This document shows, piece by piece, positions 26,732-34,765 of a stretch of 64,000 bases of DNA (within the stretch, counting starts at the first letter, position 1; the number at the start of each line of letters is the position of its first letter). The notes below the pieces were generated by a model, which searched no databases, was not told where the DNA came from, and was given only the letters and a program-made list of their open reading frames with translations. The position numbers and the translations under genes are program-made. Origin of the DNA: Hymenobacter oligotrophus (GTDB lineage: Bacteria; Bacteroidota; Bacteroidia; Cytophagales; Hymenobacteraceae); the NCBI RefSeq assembly GCF_003574965.1, contig NZ_CP032317.1:124001-188000 (forward strand). The letters run 5' to 3'.

Positions 26732-27679
26732 TTATTTCAGCGTGAAGGTGGTTTTGCCGATCAGGTAGCCGTCGGCGTACAGCTCCACGGTGTGGGGGCC
26801 GGTTTTGTACTCGTTGCCTTTGGCGTACACAAACTGCACGGGCTGGCGCGTGTTGTCGTACACGATTTCCTGCTTGGCGGTGTAGAAGGCTTCGTTGCCG
26901 TCGATCAGGAACGTGCCGCCGCCGGTGCTCAGGTTGTACAGCGCCGAGCCATCGGGCTCGAGCAGGCGCATCATGATTAGCTTGGTTTCCTTCGGGGCCA
27001 CGTCGTTGCGCGACAGGTTGAAGGTAACCTTGATCTTCTCGACGCGCTTGGCTTTAAACTCGTTGTCTTCGTCTTGCGCTTCCTTGTTGCGGCGGTTTAC
27101 CACGCCCACCCGAATGTTCTCGGCTTGCAGGCGCGAGGCAATGGCTACTTTTTCGCTCAGCTCCTGGTTGGAGCGGGCAATGGTGCCGAGGGTATCGGTA
27201 AGCTTGTTCTGACGCTCCTTCAGGGTTTGCGTCTCCGTGAACAGCATCTCGTTGTCCTTCTTCAGCTGGGCAATTTCATCGTCCTTCTGGCGCAGCTGGC
27301 GCTCAAAGTTTTGGGCGCGTTGCTGGTAGCGCTTTTGGTCGGCCAGCGAAAACGAGCCCGCCCGGAACGAGCGCAGCTTCAGCAAGTCGGCATTTACGCT
27401 GGCAATTTTGGCTTCGAGCGAGTCGTTGGCGAGGCCCATGCCTTGTAGCTCTTGGCTTTGACGCTCAAAATCGGCTTTCAGGGCTTCGTATTGCTTGATC
27501 TGTTCCTCCAGCTTGGTGTCCTTTACCTTGATATCGGCGGCGAGCTGCTCGTTCTGCTTGCTCTTCTGCTGATTCATGTAAAACAGGATACCGTTGATGC
27601 CTAGCAGCACGAGAAACAGCGCGACAATCAGCAGCACGCGATTATTGTTGCGGCGTTCGGGGGCTTGCTCTTGTTCCAT
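26732..27679 (-). CDS. Membrane-anchored coiled-coil protein of unknown function
   Basis: The 315-residue product has a short cytoplasmic head, one helix (about 15-35: VLLIVALFLVLLGINGILFY), a long coiled coil rich in Glu, Lys and Gln (about 38-200) and a C-terminal beta-rich domain (about 215-315) with KIKVTFNLSRNDVA and PHTVELYADGYLIGKTTFTLK. Homologous architectures are frequent in Bacteroidota and often carry vague labels such as chromosome segregation-like; no activity is known to me. It is probably periplasmic after the anchor. Confidence 0.75.
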   Translation of the reverse strand: MEQEQAPERRNNNRVLLIVALFLVLLGINGILFYMNQQKSKQNEQLAADIKVKDTKLEEQIKQYEALKADFERQSQELQGMGLANDSLEAKIASVNADLLKLRSFRAGSFSLADQKRYQQRAQNFERQLRQKDDEIAQLKKDNEMLFTETQTLKERQNKLTDTLGTIARSNQELSEKVAIASRLQAENIRVGVVNRRNKEAQDEDNEFKAKRVEKIKVTFNLSRNDVAPKETKLIMMRLLEPDGSALYNLSTGGGTFLIDGNEAFYTAKQEIVYDNTRQPVQFVYAKGNEYKTGPHTVELYADGYLIGKTTFTLK

Positions 27680-27804
27680 AGGGGGGTGGAAAGTGAATGA
27701 AACCGCACCGGGATTAGCCCGGCCACAGCGTTACCTTTACGCCAAAAATACACGGATATTATAGCCGAGCAACTTTATTGCCCAGCTAGCCCATCGGTCA
27801 TTGC

Positions 27805-28416
27805 ATGTCAGCAACCACTTTCGACGCCGCTTATTGGAGTGCCCGCTACGCCGCCGGCCGCGACCAATGGGATGCGGGCACCGTTACGGAACCCCTGCGG
27901 GCGTACTTCGCCCAGCTGGGCCCCGCCGATGCCCGGCGTATTCTCATTCCGGGAGCGGGGCGGGCCTACGAGGCTGAGTACCTGCACCGTGCAGGTTTTT
28001 CGGAGGTGTACGTAGCCGATATTGCCCCCGAAGCCCTAGGTGCCTTGCAACAGCGCGTGCCCGATTTCCCAGCGGAGCACTTGCTGCTTCAGGATTTCTT
28101 TGCCCTGCGCGGGCCCTACGACCTTATCGTGGAGCAAACATTTTTCTGCGCCCTCGATCCGAAGCTGCGCCCCCGCTACGCAAAGCAATGCGCGCACCTG
28201 TTGCGGCCCGGTGGCAAGCTGGTGGGTTTGCTTTTCGAGGGGCAAGTGGGCCCCGGCAACGAACCGCCCTTTGGCGGCACGCGCAAGGAGTACCGCCGGT
28301 ACTTCGAGCCGTACTTCGATTTCGTGCATTTCGACGCGGCTTATAACTCCATCAAGCCGCGGGCCGACCGTGAGCTGTTTATCTGCCTTCAGAAAAAAGC
28401 CGACGTTGTGGCCTAG
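27805..28416 (+). CDS. TPMT-family SAM-dependent methyltransferase
   Basis: The 203-residue protein begins FDAAYWSARYAAGRDQWDAG, the N-terminal pattern of thiopurine S-methyltransferase-like enzymes, followed by the SAM-binding ILIPGAGRAYEAEYL (about 47-61), VYVADIAPEAL and DLIVEQTFFCALDP. Members methylate thiols, halides or metalloids, among others; substrate here is unknown. It is 27 bp upstream of kdsA, so the two may be cotranscribed. Its stop TAG lies in CCTAGGTGCC. Confidence 0.85.
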   Translation: MSATTFDAAYWSARYAAGRDQWDAGTVTEPLRAYFAQLGPADARRILIPGAGRAYEAEYLHRAGFSEVYVADIAPEALGALQQRVPDFPAEHLLLQDFFALRGPYDLIVEQTFFCALDPKLRPRYAKQCAHLLRPGGKLVGLLFEGQVGPGNEPPFGGTRKEYRRYFEPYFDFVHFDAAYNSIKPRADRELFICLQKKADVVA

Positions 28417-28443
28417 GTGCCACAAGGTCATTTCACTACTTAC

Positions 28444-29268
28444 ATGCTCAATACCCTAACCGCTGCACTGCCCAACTTCGCGCACACCAACTCGGGCCAG
28501 TTTTTCCTCATGGCCGGCCCCTGCGTTATCGAAGGCGAAGAAATGGCCCTGCGCATTGCCGAACAGGTGCGCGCCATGTGCGACCGGCTGCAAATTCCGT
28601 TCATCTTTAAGGGCTCGTACCGCAAAGCCAACCGCTCGCGCCTCGATTCCTTCACCGGCATCGGCGACGAAACCGCCCTTAAGATCCTGCAGAAGGTAGG
28701 CCGCGAAATAGGCGTGCCCACCGTTACCGACATTCACGAGTCGGGCGAGGCGGCTATGGCGGCCGAGTACGTGGATATGCTGCAGATACCGGCTTTCCTG
28801 TGCCGCCAAACCGAGCTGCTGGTAGCTGCAGCTAACACGGGCAAGGTGGTCAACATCAAAAAAGGCCAGTTTCTGTCGGGTGAGTCGATGGGCTTTGCCG
28901 TGGACAAAGTGCGCCAATCGGGCAACCCACACGTTATTCTCACCGACCGCGGCAACTCCTTCGGCTACTCCGATCTGGTGGTGGATTACCGCAACATTCC
29001 GGCCATGCAAAGCTTTGGTGTGCCCGTGGTGATGGACGTAACGCACTCCTTGCAGGAGCCCAACCAAAGCAGCGGCGTAACCGGAGGGAAACCGCAGCTC
29101 ATTCAAACCATTGCCAGCGCCGCCATTGCCGTTGGGGCCGATGGGCTGTTTATCGAAACGCACCCCACGCCCGCCACGGCCAAATCCGACGGGGCCAACA
29201 TGCTGCAGCTCGATCGTTTGCAGACCCTGCTGGAGCGCCTAACGCGCATTCGCGAGGCGGTACGCTAA
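28444..29268 (+). CDS. kdsA: 3-deoxy-8-phosphooctulonate synthase
   Basis: The 274-residue enzyme condenses arabinose 5-phosphate with phosphoenolpyruvate to KDO-8-phosphate for lipopolysaccharide inner core. KdsA motifs: FFLMAGPCVIEGEEMAL near the start, FKGSYRKANRSRLDSFTG, PVVMDVTHSLQEPN and DGLFIETHP-TPATAKSDG near the end. The ATG at 28444 is chosen; the open frame to 28417 is not conserved. Its presence implies LPS with KDO. Confidence 0.95.
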   Translation: MLNTLTAALPNFAHTNSGQFFLMAGPCVIEGEEMALRIAEQVRAMCDRLQIPFIFKGSYRKANRSRLDSFTGIGDETALKILQKVGREIGVPTVTDIHESGEAAMAAEYVDMLQIPAFLCRQTELLVAAANTGKVVNIKKGQFLSGESMGFAVDKVRQSGNPHVILTDRGNSFGYSDLVVDYRNIPAMQSFGVPVVMDVTHSLQEPNQSSGVTGGKPQLIQTIASAAIAVGADGLFIETHPTPATAKSDGANMLQLDRLQTLLERLTRIREAVR

Positions 29269-29280
29269 ACGGTTTTTCTC

Positions 29281-29514
29281 TGTCATCCTGAGTCTAGCGA
29301 AGGGCCTTATTACGTGGGCCCGACCCCCCAACCCCCTCCCCAAAAGGAGAGGGGAGTAGATGCTATCAGACGTCAGCACCCCAGATGTCTCGCTTCGCTC
29401 GACATAATAACGCCCTAGGTCGCCAGACTTCCCCTCTCCCGGAGGGGAGGGGCCGCGCCCCGTGGGGGTCCCGTGGGGTCCCGAGAAGGTACCTACTTTG
29501 TAAGGATGACAGTA
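29281..29514. repeat. Composite intergenic repeat between kdsA and the O-methyltransferase gene
   Basis: The ends TGTCATCCT (29281-29289) and AGGATGACA (near 29503-29511) are inverted. Inside are a CCCCAACCCCCTCCCC-type word with AGGAGAGGGG, and CCCCTCTCCCGGAGGGGAGG, themselves self-complementary. These words are typical dispersed intergenic repeats of Bacteroidota. No gene is seen in this gap. Confidence 0.6.
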
Positions 29515-29529
29515 ATATTGGGTCGAATC

Positions 29530-30339
29530 TTACACGCCCAAGCCGCGCGACGCTATGCGCAGGGTAAAATGCTGCTTGGGCGCATTGCGGCGGAAGAACA
29601 CCAAACCAACAAAGAACAAGTCGATGGTCAGCGTCACTTCAGGGTGGGCTTTGATGGCTTCCCAGGCCCGGTCCATCTCGCCCGACCAATGAATGTCGTC
29701 GAACACGAACACCGATTCGTCGGTGCGGTGGGGGAGGCACTGCTCGAAGTAGCGCAGCGTGGGCTCGTAGCGGTGGTTGCCGTCGAAGAAGGCAAAGTCG
29801 ATGGGCTGCTCCAACCGACCTAGGGCCTGCGGCAGCGTTTCGTCGAAGTTGCCCTCGATCAGCTCAACGTTGCCTAGGTGCAACTGGTCAAAGGTTTCGC
29901 GGGCAACGGCCGCCGTTTGCGGGCAGCCTTCGAAGCTAAATACGCGGGCCCGCGAACTGGCCGAAGCCAAGTAGGCCGCAGTCAGACCAAGGGACGTGCC
30001 CAACTCCAGAATGGTAGCGGGCTGCAGGTAATTTACCAACCGAAACAGCAGCTGCGCCAACCTAGGCGGTTTGGCCGCCGCGCGAGCAATGCTGCCCACG
30101 GCGCGCTCGGTGCCGGCGCCGGTGTGGGAGCCGGCACCAAAATCGGTGATGCGCAGGCGGCGCGTGTCCTCGCGCAGCGCGTGGCGGCGGGCCTCGATGG
30201 CCTGAAAAGGCCCGAACTCGCCGGTGTGGCAGACGACGTCGAGGTAAAGCGAAAAAACAAACGGGGAATGCAGCCCGTGTGCATTCCCCGATCGAAGCCA
30301 GTAGCGGATGTAGCGCAGTGCCTGGGGCAGTAGCGACAA
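29530..30339 (-). CDS. Class I SAM-dependent methyltransferase (O-methyltransferase-like)
   Basis: The 269-residue product starts with LRYIRYWLRSGNAHGLHSPFVF, a pattern of a Bacteroidota methyltransferase group, and has the SAM-binding core LQPATILELGTSLGLTAAYLA (about 105-125), VFSFEGCPQTAAVARETF and PIDFAFFDGNHRYEPTLRYF. The start must be TTG at 30339, because an in-frame stop (the apaG stop codon) lies five codons upstream and no ATG or GTG intervenes. It therefore follows apaG by 12 bases in one transcript. Confidence 0.8.
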   Translation of the reverse strand: MSLLPQALRYIRYWLRSGNAHGLHSPFVFSLYLDVVCHTGEFGPFQAIEARRHALREDTRRLRITDFGAGSHTGAGTERAVGSIARAAAKPPRLAQLLFRLVNYLQPATILELGTSLGLTAAYLASASSRARVFSFEGCPQTAAVARETFDQLHLGNVELIEGNFDETLPQALGRLEQPIDFAFFDGNHRYEPTLRYFEQCLPHRTDESVFVFDDIHWSGEMDRAWEAIKAHPEVTLTIDLFFVGLVFFRRNAPKQHFTLRIASRGLGV

Positions 30340-30351
30340 AGCGGAGCGGGT

Positions 30352-30738
30352 TTAGTTGAGGCGGAACGGTACCACGAGCGTAAACTCGGGAATTTCGACC
30401 TCAAAGGTACGGCCGTCGGCCACACGCTCCATCAGGTAGGTGCCGCGCATCTTGCCGATGCCGGTTTTCAGGTTACAGCCCGATACGTACTGGTGCGCAT
30501 CGCCGGGCTCGAGGGTGGGTTGCTGGCCCACCACGCCTTCGCCCTCTACCTCGCGTACCACGCCGTTGGCGTCGTAAATGTGCCAGTGGCGGCGTAGCAG
30601 CTTCACGGTGTATTCGCTGTGGTTGCGAATGTCGATTCTATAAGCAAAAACGAAATGTTCCTGGTTGGGGCTCGAATACTCGGACAGGTAGCTGGTCGAT
30701 ACGCTAACCGTCACGCCCTGAGTGGTTGTTGAGTTCAT
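30352..30738 (-). CDS. apaG: ApaG protein (DUF525)
   Basis: The 128-residue product matches ApaG throughout: VSVSTSYLSEYSSPNQEHFVFAY, IRNHSEYTVKLLRRHWHIYDANG, VEGEGVVGQQPTLEPGDAHQYVSG and MRGTYLMERVADG. ApaG has an immunoglobulin-like fold; its precise role is unsettled (linked to Co/Mg homeostasis in enterobacteria). It is the first gene of a two-gene unit with the O-methyltransferase. Confidence 0.93.
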   Translation of the reverse strand: MNSTTTQGVTVSVSTSYLSEYSSPNQEHFVFAYRIDIRNHSEYTVKLLRRHWHIYDANGVVREVEGEGVVGQQPTLEPGDAHQYVSGCNLKTGIGKMRGTYLMERVADGRTFEVEIPEFTLVVPFRLN

Positions 30739-30808
30739 GGCAACGGGGCCGAAACGGCAATGGGTGAGGTTGGAAGGAGCTAACAGCAGCCTTTCGGATT
30801 TGGTTTAC

Positions 30809-30840
30809 GTACGCAAGCCGGCTACGTTTGGCCCAAGTTG
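30809..30840 (+). promoter_or_regulatory. Consensus promoter of ung
   Basis: TTTG (30809-30812), a 20-base spacer, then TACGTTTG (30833-30840): the clearest Bacteroidota -33/-7 pair in the window, 25 bases before the ung ATG. Confidence 0.75.
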
Positions 30841-30865
30841 ACGCATACGTTTACCCCTCAGAGGC

Positions 30866-31528
30866 ATGACCGTAAAGATAGATGAAAGCTGGCGCAAGGT
30901 GTTGCAGCCCGAGTTTGAGAAGCCCTATTTTCAGGAGCTCATCCAATTTGTAAAGCAGGAGTACCAAACCCAAACGGTGTACCCCGCCGGCGGGCAAATT
31001 TTCCATGCTTTCGATGCCTGCCCCTTCGATCGGGTGAAGGTGGTAATCCTAGGTCAGGACCCGTACCACGGCAAAGGGCAGGCCCACGGGTTGGCCTTCT
31101 CGGTGCAATTTGGGGTACGCTCACCGCCTTCGCTCGTCAACGTGTTCAAGGAGCTGGAAAGCGACCTAGGCATGCCGCGCCCCGACAACGGCAACCTCGA
31201 CCGGTGGGCGCAGCAAGGCGTGCTGCTGCTGAATGCCACGCTTACCGTGCGGGCCTCCACGCCCGGCTCGCACCAAAAAAAGGGCTGGGAGGAGTTTACC
31301 GATGCCGTTATCCGTATCATCTCCGAGCAGAAGGAGCACGTGGTGTTTGTTCTGTGGGGTGCCTACGCTCAGAAAAAGGCCGAGCTGATCGACAGCCGCA
31401 AGCACCTCGTGCTAAAAGCCGCGCACCCCTCGCCCTACGCCGCCGACAAAGGCTTTTTCGGCTCCAAACCCTTCAGCAAAACCAACGCCTACTTGCAGCA
31501 ACAAGGCCTGGAGCCCATTCAGTGGTAA
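30866..31528 (+). CDS. ung: Uracil-DNA glycosylase
   Basis: The 220-residue family 1 UDG removes uracil from DNA. Motifs are intact: water-activating Asp in VVILGQDPYHGKGQAHGLAFSV (about 60-81), PSLVNVFKELESD, LLLNATLTVRASTPGSHQKKGW and the DNA-intercalating HPSPYA loop near residue 188. It stands alone under its own promoter and is followed by a large inverted-repeat element. Confidence 0.96.
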   Translation: MTVKIDESWRKVLQPEFEKPYFQELIQFVKQEYQTQTVYPAGGQIFHAFDACPFDRVKVVILGQDPYHGKGQAHGLAFSVQFGVRSPPSLVNVFKELESDLGMPRPDNGNLDRWAQQGVLLLNATLTVRASTPGSHQKKGWEEFTDAVIRIISEQKEHVVFVLWGAYAQKKAELIDSRKHLVLKAAHPSPYAADKGFFGSKPFSKTNAYLQQQGLEPIQW

Positions 31529-31539
31529 GGCCGTTCCAG

Positions 31540-31917
31540 CAGCTGTCATTGCGAGGACGAAGGACATTCCGCGCTTCGAGCGGCGTCAATTTTTCCTCTC
31601 GAGGCACAACTCCTCACCCAGCAGCAACCGAAAACGACCTAGGGCTGTAGCGCGGACTCTGTTCCGCGTTGGCCAGCACGAAATCGTGCGCGTGCTTTCG
31701 CCCATTGTCGATCGATCAAGACAAACGCGGGCTCAAGCCCACGCTACACGCACCGCATCCCTAGGTCAGGAATTACTATCTGGGGACGCGGACTACAACC
31801 GAAAATCGGTGTAGCCAAAGCCCGTGCTACAGCCCTAGGTCGTTTTCGCTTAGTGCTAAGGGTACGGCTCTGCCCAGCCCAGGACCGATTGCTTCACTTG
31901 GCTCGCAATGACAGCTC
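31540..31917. repeat. Nested inverted-repeat element downstream of ung (about 380 bp)
   Basis: Outer arms AGCTGTCATTGCGAG (about 31539-31553) and CTCGCAATGACAGCT (near 31903-31917) are exact complements. Inside, a 23-base arm starting CGAAAACGACCTAGGGC (near 31629) is repeated as an exact complement near 31820-31843, and GCGGGCTCAAGCCCACGC forms a central hairpin. The gap holds no gene. Confidence 0.75.
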
Positions 31918-31934
31918 GGGAGCAGTGGCTTCAA

Positions 31935-31975
31935 AACACAACGGCCCAGTGAGCAACTCACCGGGCCGTTGTGTT
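31935..31975. terminator. Terminator after lepB (and ung side)
   Basis: A 19-bp stem (AACACAACGGCCC... with one mismatch) and loop CAA, A/T-rich on both ends, just past the lepB stop at 31994. Confidence 0.8.
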
Positions 31976-31993
31976 TGATAAAATCCTGTGCGC

Positions 31994-33154
31994 CTAGTCG
32001 ATGGTATTGAACAGGCGGCTCCAGCGGATTTTGCCACCTAGGCCCGCGTTCGGGTCAACCGACATCCAGATGAGCACGGCTTTGCCCACAATGTGGTCGG
32101 CGGGCACGAAGCCCCAGTAGCGCGAGTCGAGCGAGTCGTGGCGGTTGTCGCCCATCATGAAGTAGTAATCCTGCTTGAAGGTGTAGCTCGCCAAGGGCGT
32201 GCCGTTTTGCAGAATCTGTCCGTTGGCTACCGTAATGCCTTCGTTGTGCTCGTAGCGCTGAATGATCTTCTGGTAGATCGGAACGTTCTGTGCCGTAAGC
32301 TGTACGGTCTGGCCTTTTTTGGGTACCTGCAGCGGGCCGTAGTTGTCGCGGTTCCAGTTCACGAGCGGGGCCGGGGTGCTGTGCGGGTAGTCGGGGTTGT
32401 TCGGGAACACGTCGGCCTCCGCTTTGCCCGGCTCGGTGGCGTCGTTCACGATGCTGCGCACGTAGGGCTGCTTCTTGAAGAAAGCGGCCGTGGTGGCCGT
32501 CATGTCAACCATGTACACCGGCGTGTTGAAAGCCGGGTTGGGCTGCGGCGTGCCACCTTGGGCGTAGTAATCAACCACGCCTTGCTGCTGAAACGCGTTC
32601 TTGAGGTCGTCGTTGGGTTGCGGCACATCCACAAAGTAGCGGCGCTGCGACTGCGGCGGCGTGGGCTGCTGCTTGCCGTTGATGAAGACTTCCTGGTTTT
32701 TGATTTCGAGCACGTCGCCGGCTACGGCCACGCAACGCTTGATGTAGTTGGTGCGCAAATCGGCCGGGTGCTGGTCCTCGAAGGGCACGTTGAACACCAC
32801 CACATCGCCGCGCTTCACCTCCGAAAAGCCCGGCAGGCGGTAGGAGGGCAGCTGAATCAGGTCGGAGTAGCTTTTGATGGAGGTGCCCCACAGCGTTTGG
32901 TGCGTAAGCGGCACTTGCAGCGGCGTTTGCGGGGTGCGCGGGCCGTAGTGCAACTTGCTCACAAACAAGTAGTCGCCCACCAGCAACGAGTGCTCCATGG
33001 AGGGCGTCGGGATGGTGTAAGCCTCGAACGTAGCCCAGCGGATAAGCGTAGCGGCCACCACCGCAAACAGGATGGCATCGCCCCACTCGCGCCAGAAACC
33101 TTTGGGTTTGGTTGGCTGCTCGGCCGGTTTTTTCTTCCAAAAAGTAACTGCCAT
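31994..33154 (-). CDS. lepB: Signal peptidase I, enlarged Bacteroidota type
   Basis: The 386-residue inner-membrane serine protease removes signal peptides from exported proteins. The catalytic Ser52 is in IPTPSMEHSLLVGDY; the general-base Lys lies in NYIKRCVAVAGD (about residue 126); the C-terminal GDNRHDSLDSRYWGFVP box is present. One N-terminal helix (about 25-42). Between boxes D and E there is an insertion of well over 100 residues, which roughly doubles the usual length and is typical of this phylum. Last gene of the parB-DUF5683-dapB-lepB cluster, 199 bp after dapB. Confidence 0.93.
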   Translation of the reverse strand: MAVTFWKKKPAEQPTKPKGFWREWGDAILFAVVAATLIRWATFEAYTIPTPSMEHSLLVGDYLFVSKLHYGPRTPQTPLQVPLTHQTLWGTSIKSYSDLIQLPSYRLPGFSEVKRGDVVVFNVPFEDQHPADLRTNYIKRCVAVAGDVLEIKNQEVFINGKQQPTPPQSQRRYFVDVPQPNDDLKNAFQQQGVVDYYAQGGTPQPNPAFNTPVYMVDMTATTAAFFKKQPYVRSIVNDATEPGKAEADVFPNNPDYPHSTPAPLVNWNRDNYGPLQVPKKGQTVQLTAQNVPIYQKIIQRYEHNEGITVANGQILQNGTPLASYTFKQDYYFMMGDNRHDSLDSRYWGFVPADHIVGKAVLIWMSVDPNAGLGGKIRWSRLFNTID

Positions 33155-33353
33155 GGAGAACAACAAAGCGGCAACGCCGCCTTTGGGTGTCGGTAGTGAA
33201 AAGATTTATGCGGCTGAATATCCGATTTTCCGCGTCGATTAGCGCTAACGCTGGCAAAAAGCTGGTATTGCAGCCAGAAGACAGATGCTTTTGCCGGATA
33301 TAAAAAGAACGCGCCGAAACGCGTTCCATTTACTCGGGGCAAACCCTAGGTGC

Positions 33354-34073
33354 TTAGAGGCCTAGCAAGTCCTTCATGCCGAATACGCCCTTGTGGCCCG
33401 GCAACCACTCGGCGGCCAGCACGGCACCGTGTGCAAACCCTTCGCGCGAGTAGGCTTCGTGCTTCAGCTCCAGGCCATCCACGGGCGAGGTGTAGGTTAC
33501 CACGTGGGTGCCTACGGTTTCGGCCAGGCGTTCCGATATGATGGCCAACTCCTCCGGGGCTTGGGCCGGGTCGTTGCGCCAGCGTTTCTTTTCGGGGTAG
33601 TGGCGCATAATGCCTTCGGCCACGGTAAGGGCGGTGCCGCTGGGCTGGTCGACCTTGTGCACGTGGTGAATTTCGCGCACTTGCACATCGTAGCCGCCAA
33701 ATTGGTGCATTTTGGCCGCGATGTACTCGTTGAAGTGGAAAAACAGGTTTACGCCTACGCTGTAGTTGGAGGCGTAGAACAACGCGCCGCCCTTTTCCTG
33801 CGCCAAAGCGCGGGCTTCCGAGAAGTGGTGCAGCCAGCCCGTGGAGCCGCACACCACCGGCAAGCCTTGCTGCAGGCAAGCCTTTACGTTCTCGAAAGCC
33901 GCATCGGGGTGCGTAAACTCAATGGCTACATCGGCCTCGGCGGGGCCGAACTGGCTAAGCTGGGTTTCGGGGCGGGCCGGGTCGATGATGCCGACAACTT
34001 GGTGGCCGCGGCTTATGGCTTGGGCCTCAATGGCTTGGCCCATTTTGCCATAGCCAATCAAAAGAATCTTCAT
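33354..34073 (-). CDS. dapB: 4-hydroxy-tetrahydrodipicolinate reductase
   Basis: The 239-residue enzyme reduces the DapA product in the lysine/diaminopimelate pathway using NAD(P)H. The N-terminal MKILLIGYGKMGQAIEAQA is the dinucleotide-binding loop, VREIHHVHKVDQPSGTAL carries the catalytic His and Lys region, and LKHEAYSREGFAHGAVLAAEWL is the conserved C-terminal part. It is shorter than proteobacterial DapB, as usual in Bacteroidota. The start at 34073 is seven bases after the DUF5683 stop. Confidence 0.94.
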   Translation of the reverse strand: MKILLIGYGKMGQAIEAQAISRGHQVVGIIDPARPETQLSQFGPAEADVAIEFTHPDAAFENVKACLQQGLPVVCGSTGWLHHFSEARALAQEKGGALFYASNYSVGVNLFFHFNEYIAAKMHQFGGYDVQVREIHHVHKVDQPSGTALTVAEGIMRHYPEKKRWRNDPAQAPEELAIISERLAETVGTHVVTYTSPVDGLELKHEAYSREGFAHGAVLAAEWLPGHKGVFGMKDLLGL

Positions 34074-34080
34074 AGAAGAG

Positions 34081-34746
34081 CTAAAAGCGGCGCGGCACTG
34101 CCGGGCTGTGCCCGGGCCGCAGCGTAAAGGTAATGGCAACACCAGCCGCCGGCCCACTAGGAGTTGGCAAGGTGGTAGGCTGCCAGCGCAAGCTAAGGTC
34201 GTCGCTTACGTCGAAGTCGTGCAAGTGCGCATCAACCAGCGCATCCAGCATCTGCAGGGCGTAAGCGCCCGCAATGTAGGCAAAGAACACGTCGCGCTGC
34301 GTGCGGTAAAAGTTCAGGGCTTGCTGTTGGCTGGCATCAGTGCTGAATTTGCTTGAACGCTCGCCTGGATCGGGAAGCCCTGCGCGGCGCGCATTGTACC
34401 CGTCGCGAAACTCGCGGTAGCGGTCGAGGTAAAACAGCTCGCCGGCAATGGTGCCGCCTAGGGCGCCGTACACCAGCGGCAGCTTCCAATACTTGCGGTT
34501 GTACACCTGCCCCGCGCCGGGCAGTACCGCGGCCAGTATCACGGCCTTGGTCGGGCGGCTCACCCGAATACCTAGGAGCCGTTCGCGGCGGCGCAGCGAG
34601 TCGGGCACCGTGGGGCCAGCGGCCACCCGTGCCGAGTCGGAGCCGGCGGTAACCGTTTGGGCCTGTGCCGGTGCGGAAAGACAAAGCAGCCCCACTGCCA
34701 TGAGCAATGGGGCCACCAGTAGGCGTATAGCGAATGGGTTGCTCAT
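34081..34746 (-). CDS. DUF5683 family membrane protein
   Basis: The 221-residue product has a signal peptide (1-about 30, cleavage after APAQAQ), then VSRPTKAVILAAVLPGAGQVYNR and YWKLPLVYGALGGTIAGELFY, the hydrophobic DUF5683 signature, and YFAYIAGAYALQML-like sequence. Function unknown. Found between parB and dapB in many Bacteroidota, as here (7 bp to dapB, 19 bp from parB). Confidence 0.88.
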   Translation of the reverse strand: MSNPFAIRLLVAPLLMAVGLLCLSAPAQAQTVTAGSDSARVAAGPTVPDSLRRRERLLGIRVSRPTKAVILAAVLPGAGQVYNRKYWKLPLVYGALGGTIAGELFYLDRYREFRDGYNARRAGLPDPGERSSKFSTDASQQQALNFYRTQRDVFFAYIAGAYALQMLDALVDAHLHDFDVSDDLSLRWQPTTLPTPSGPAAGVAITFTLRPGHSPAVPRRF

Positions 34747-34765
34747 AGTGCCACCCTCAACGTGG

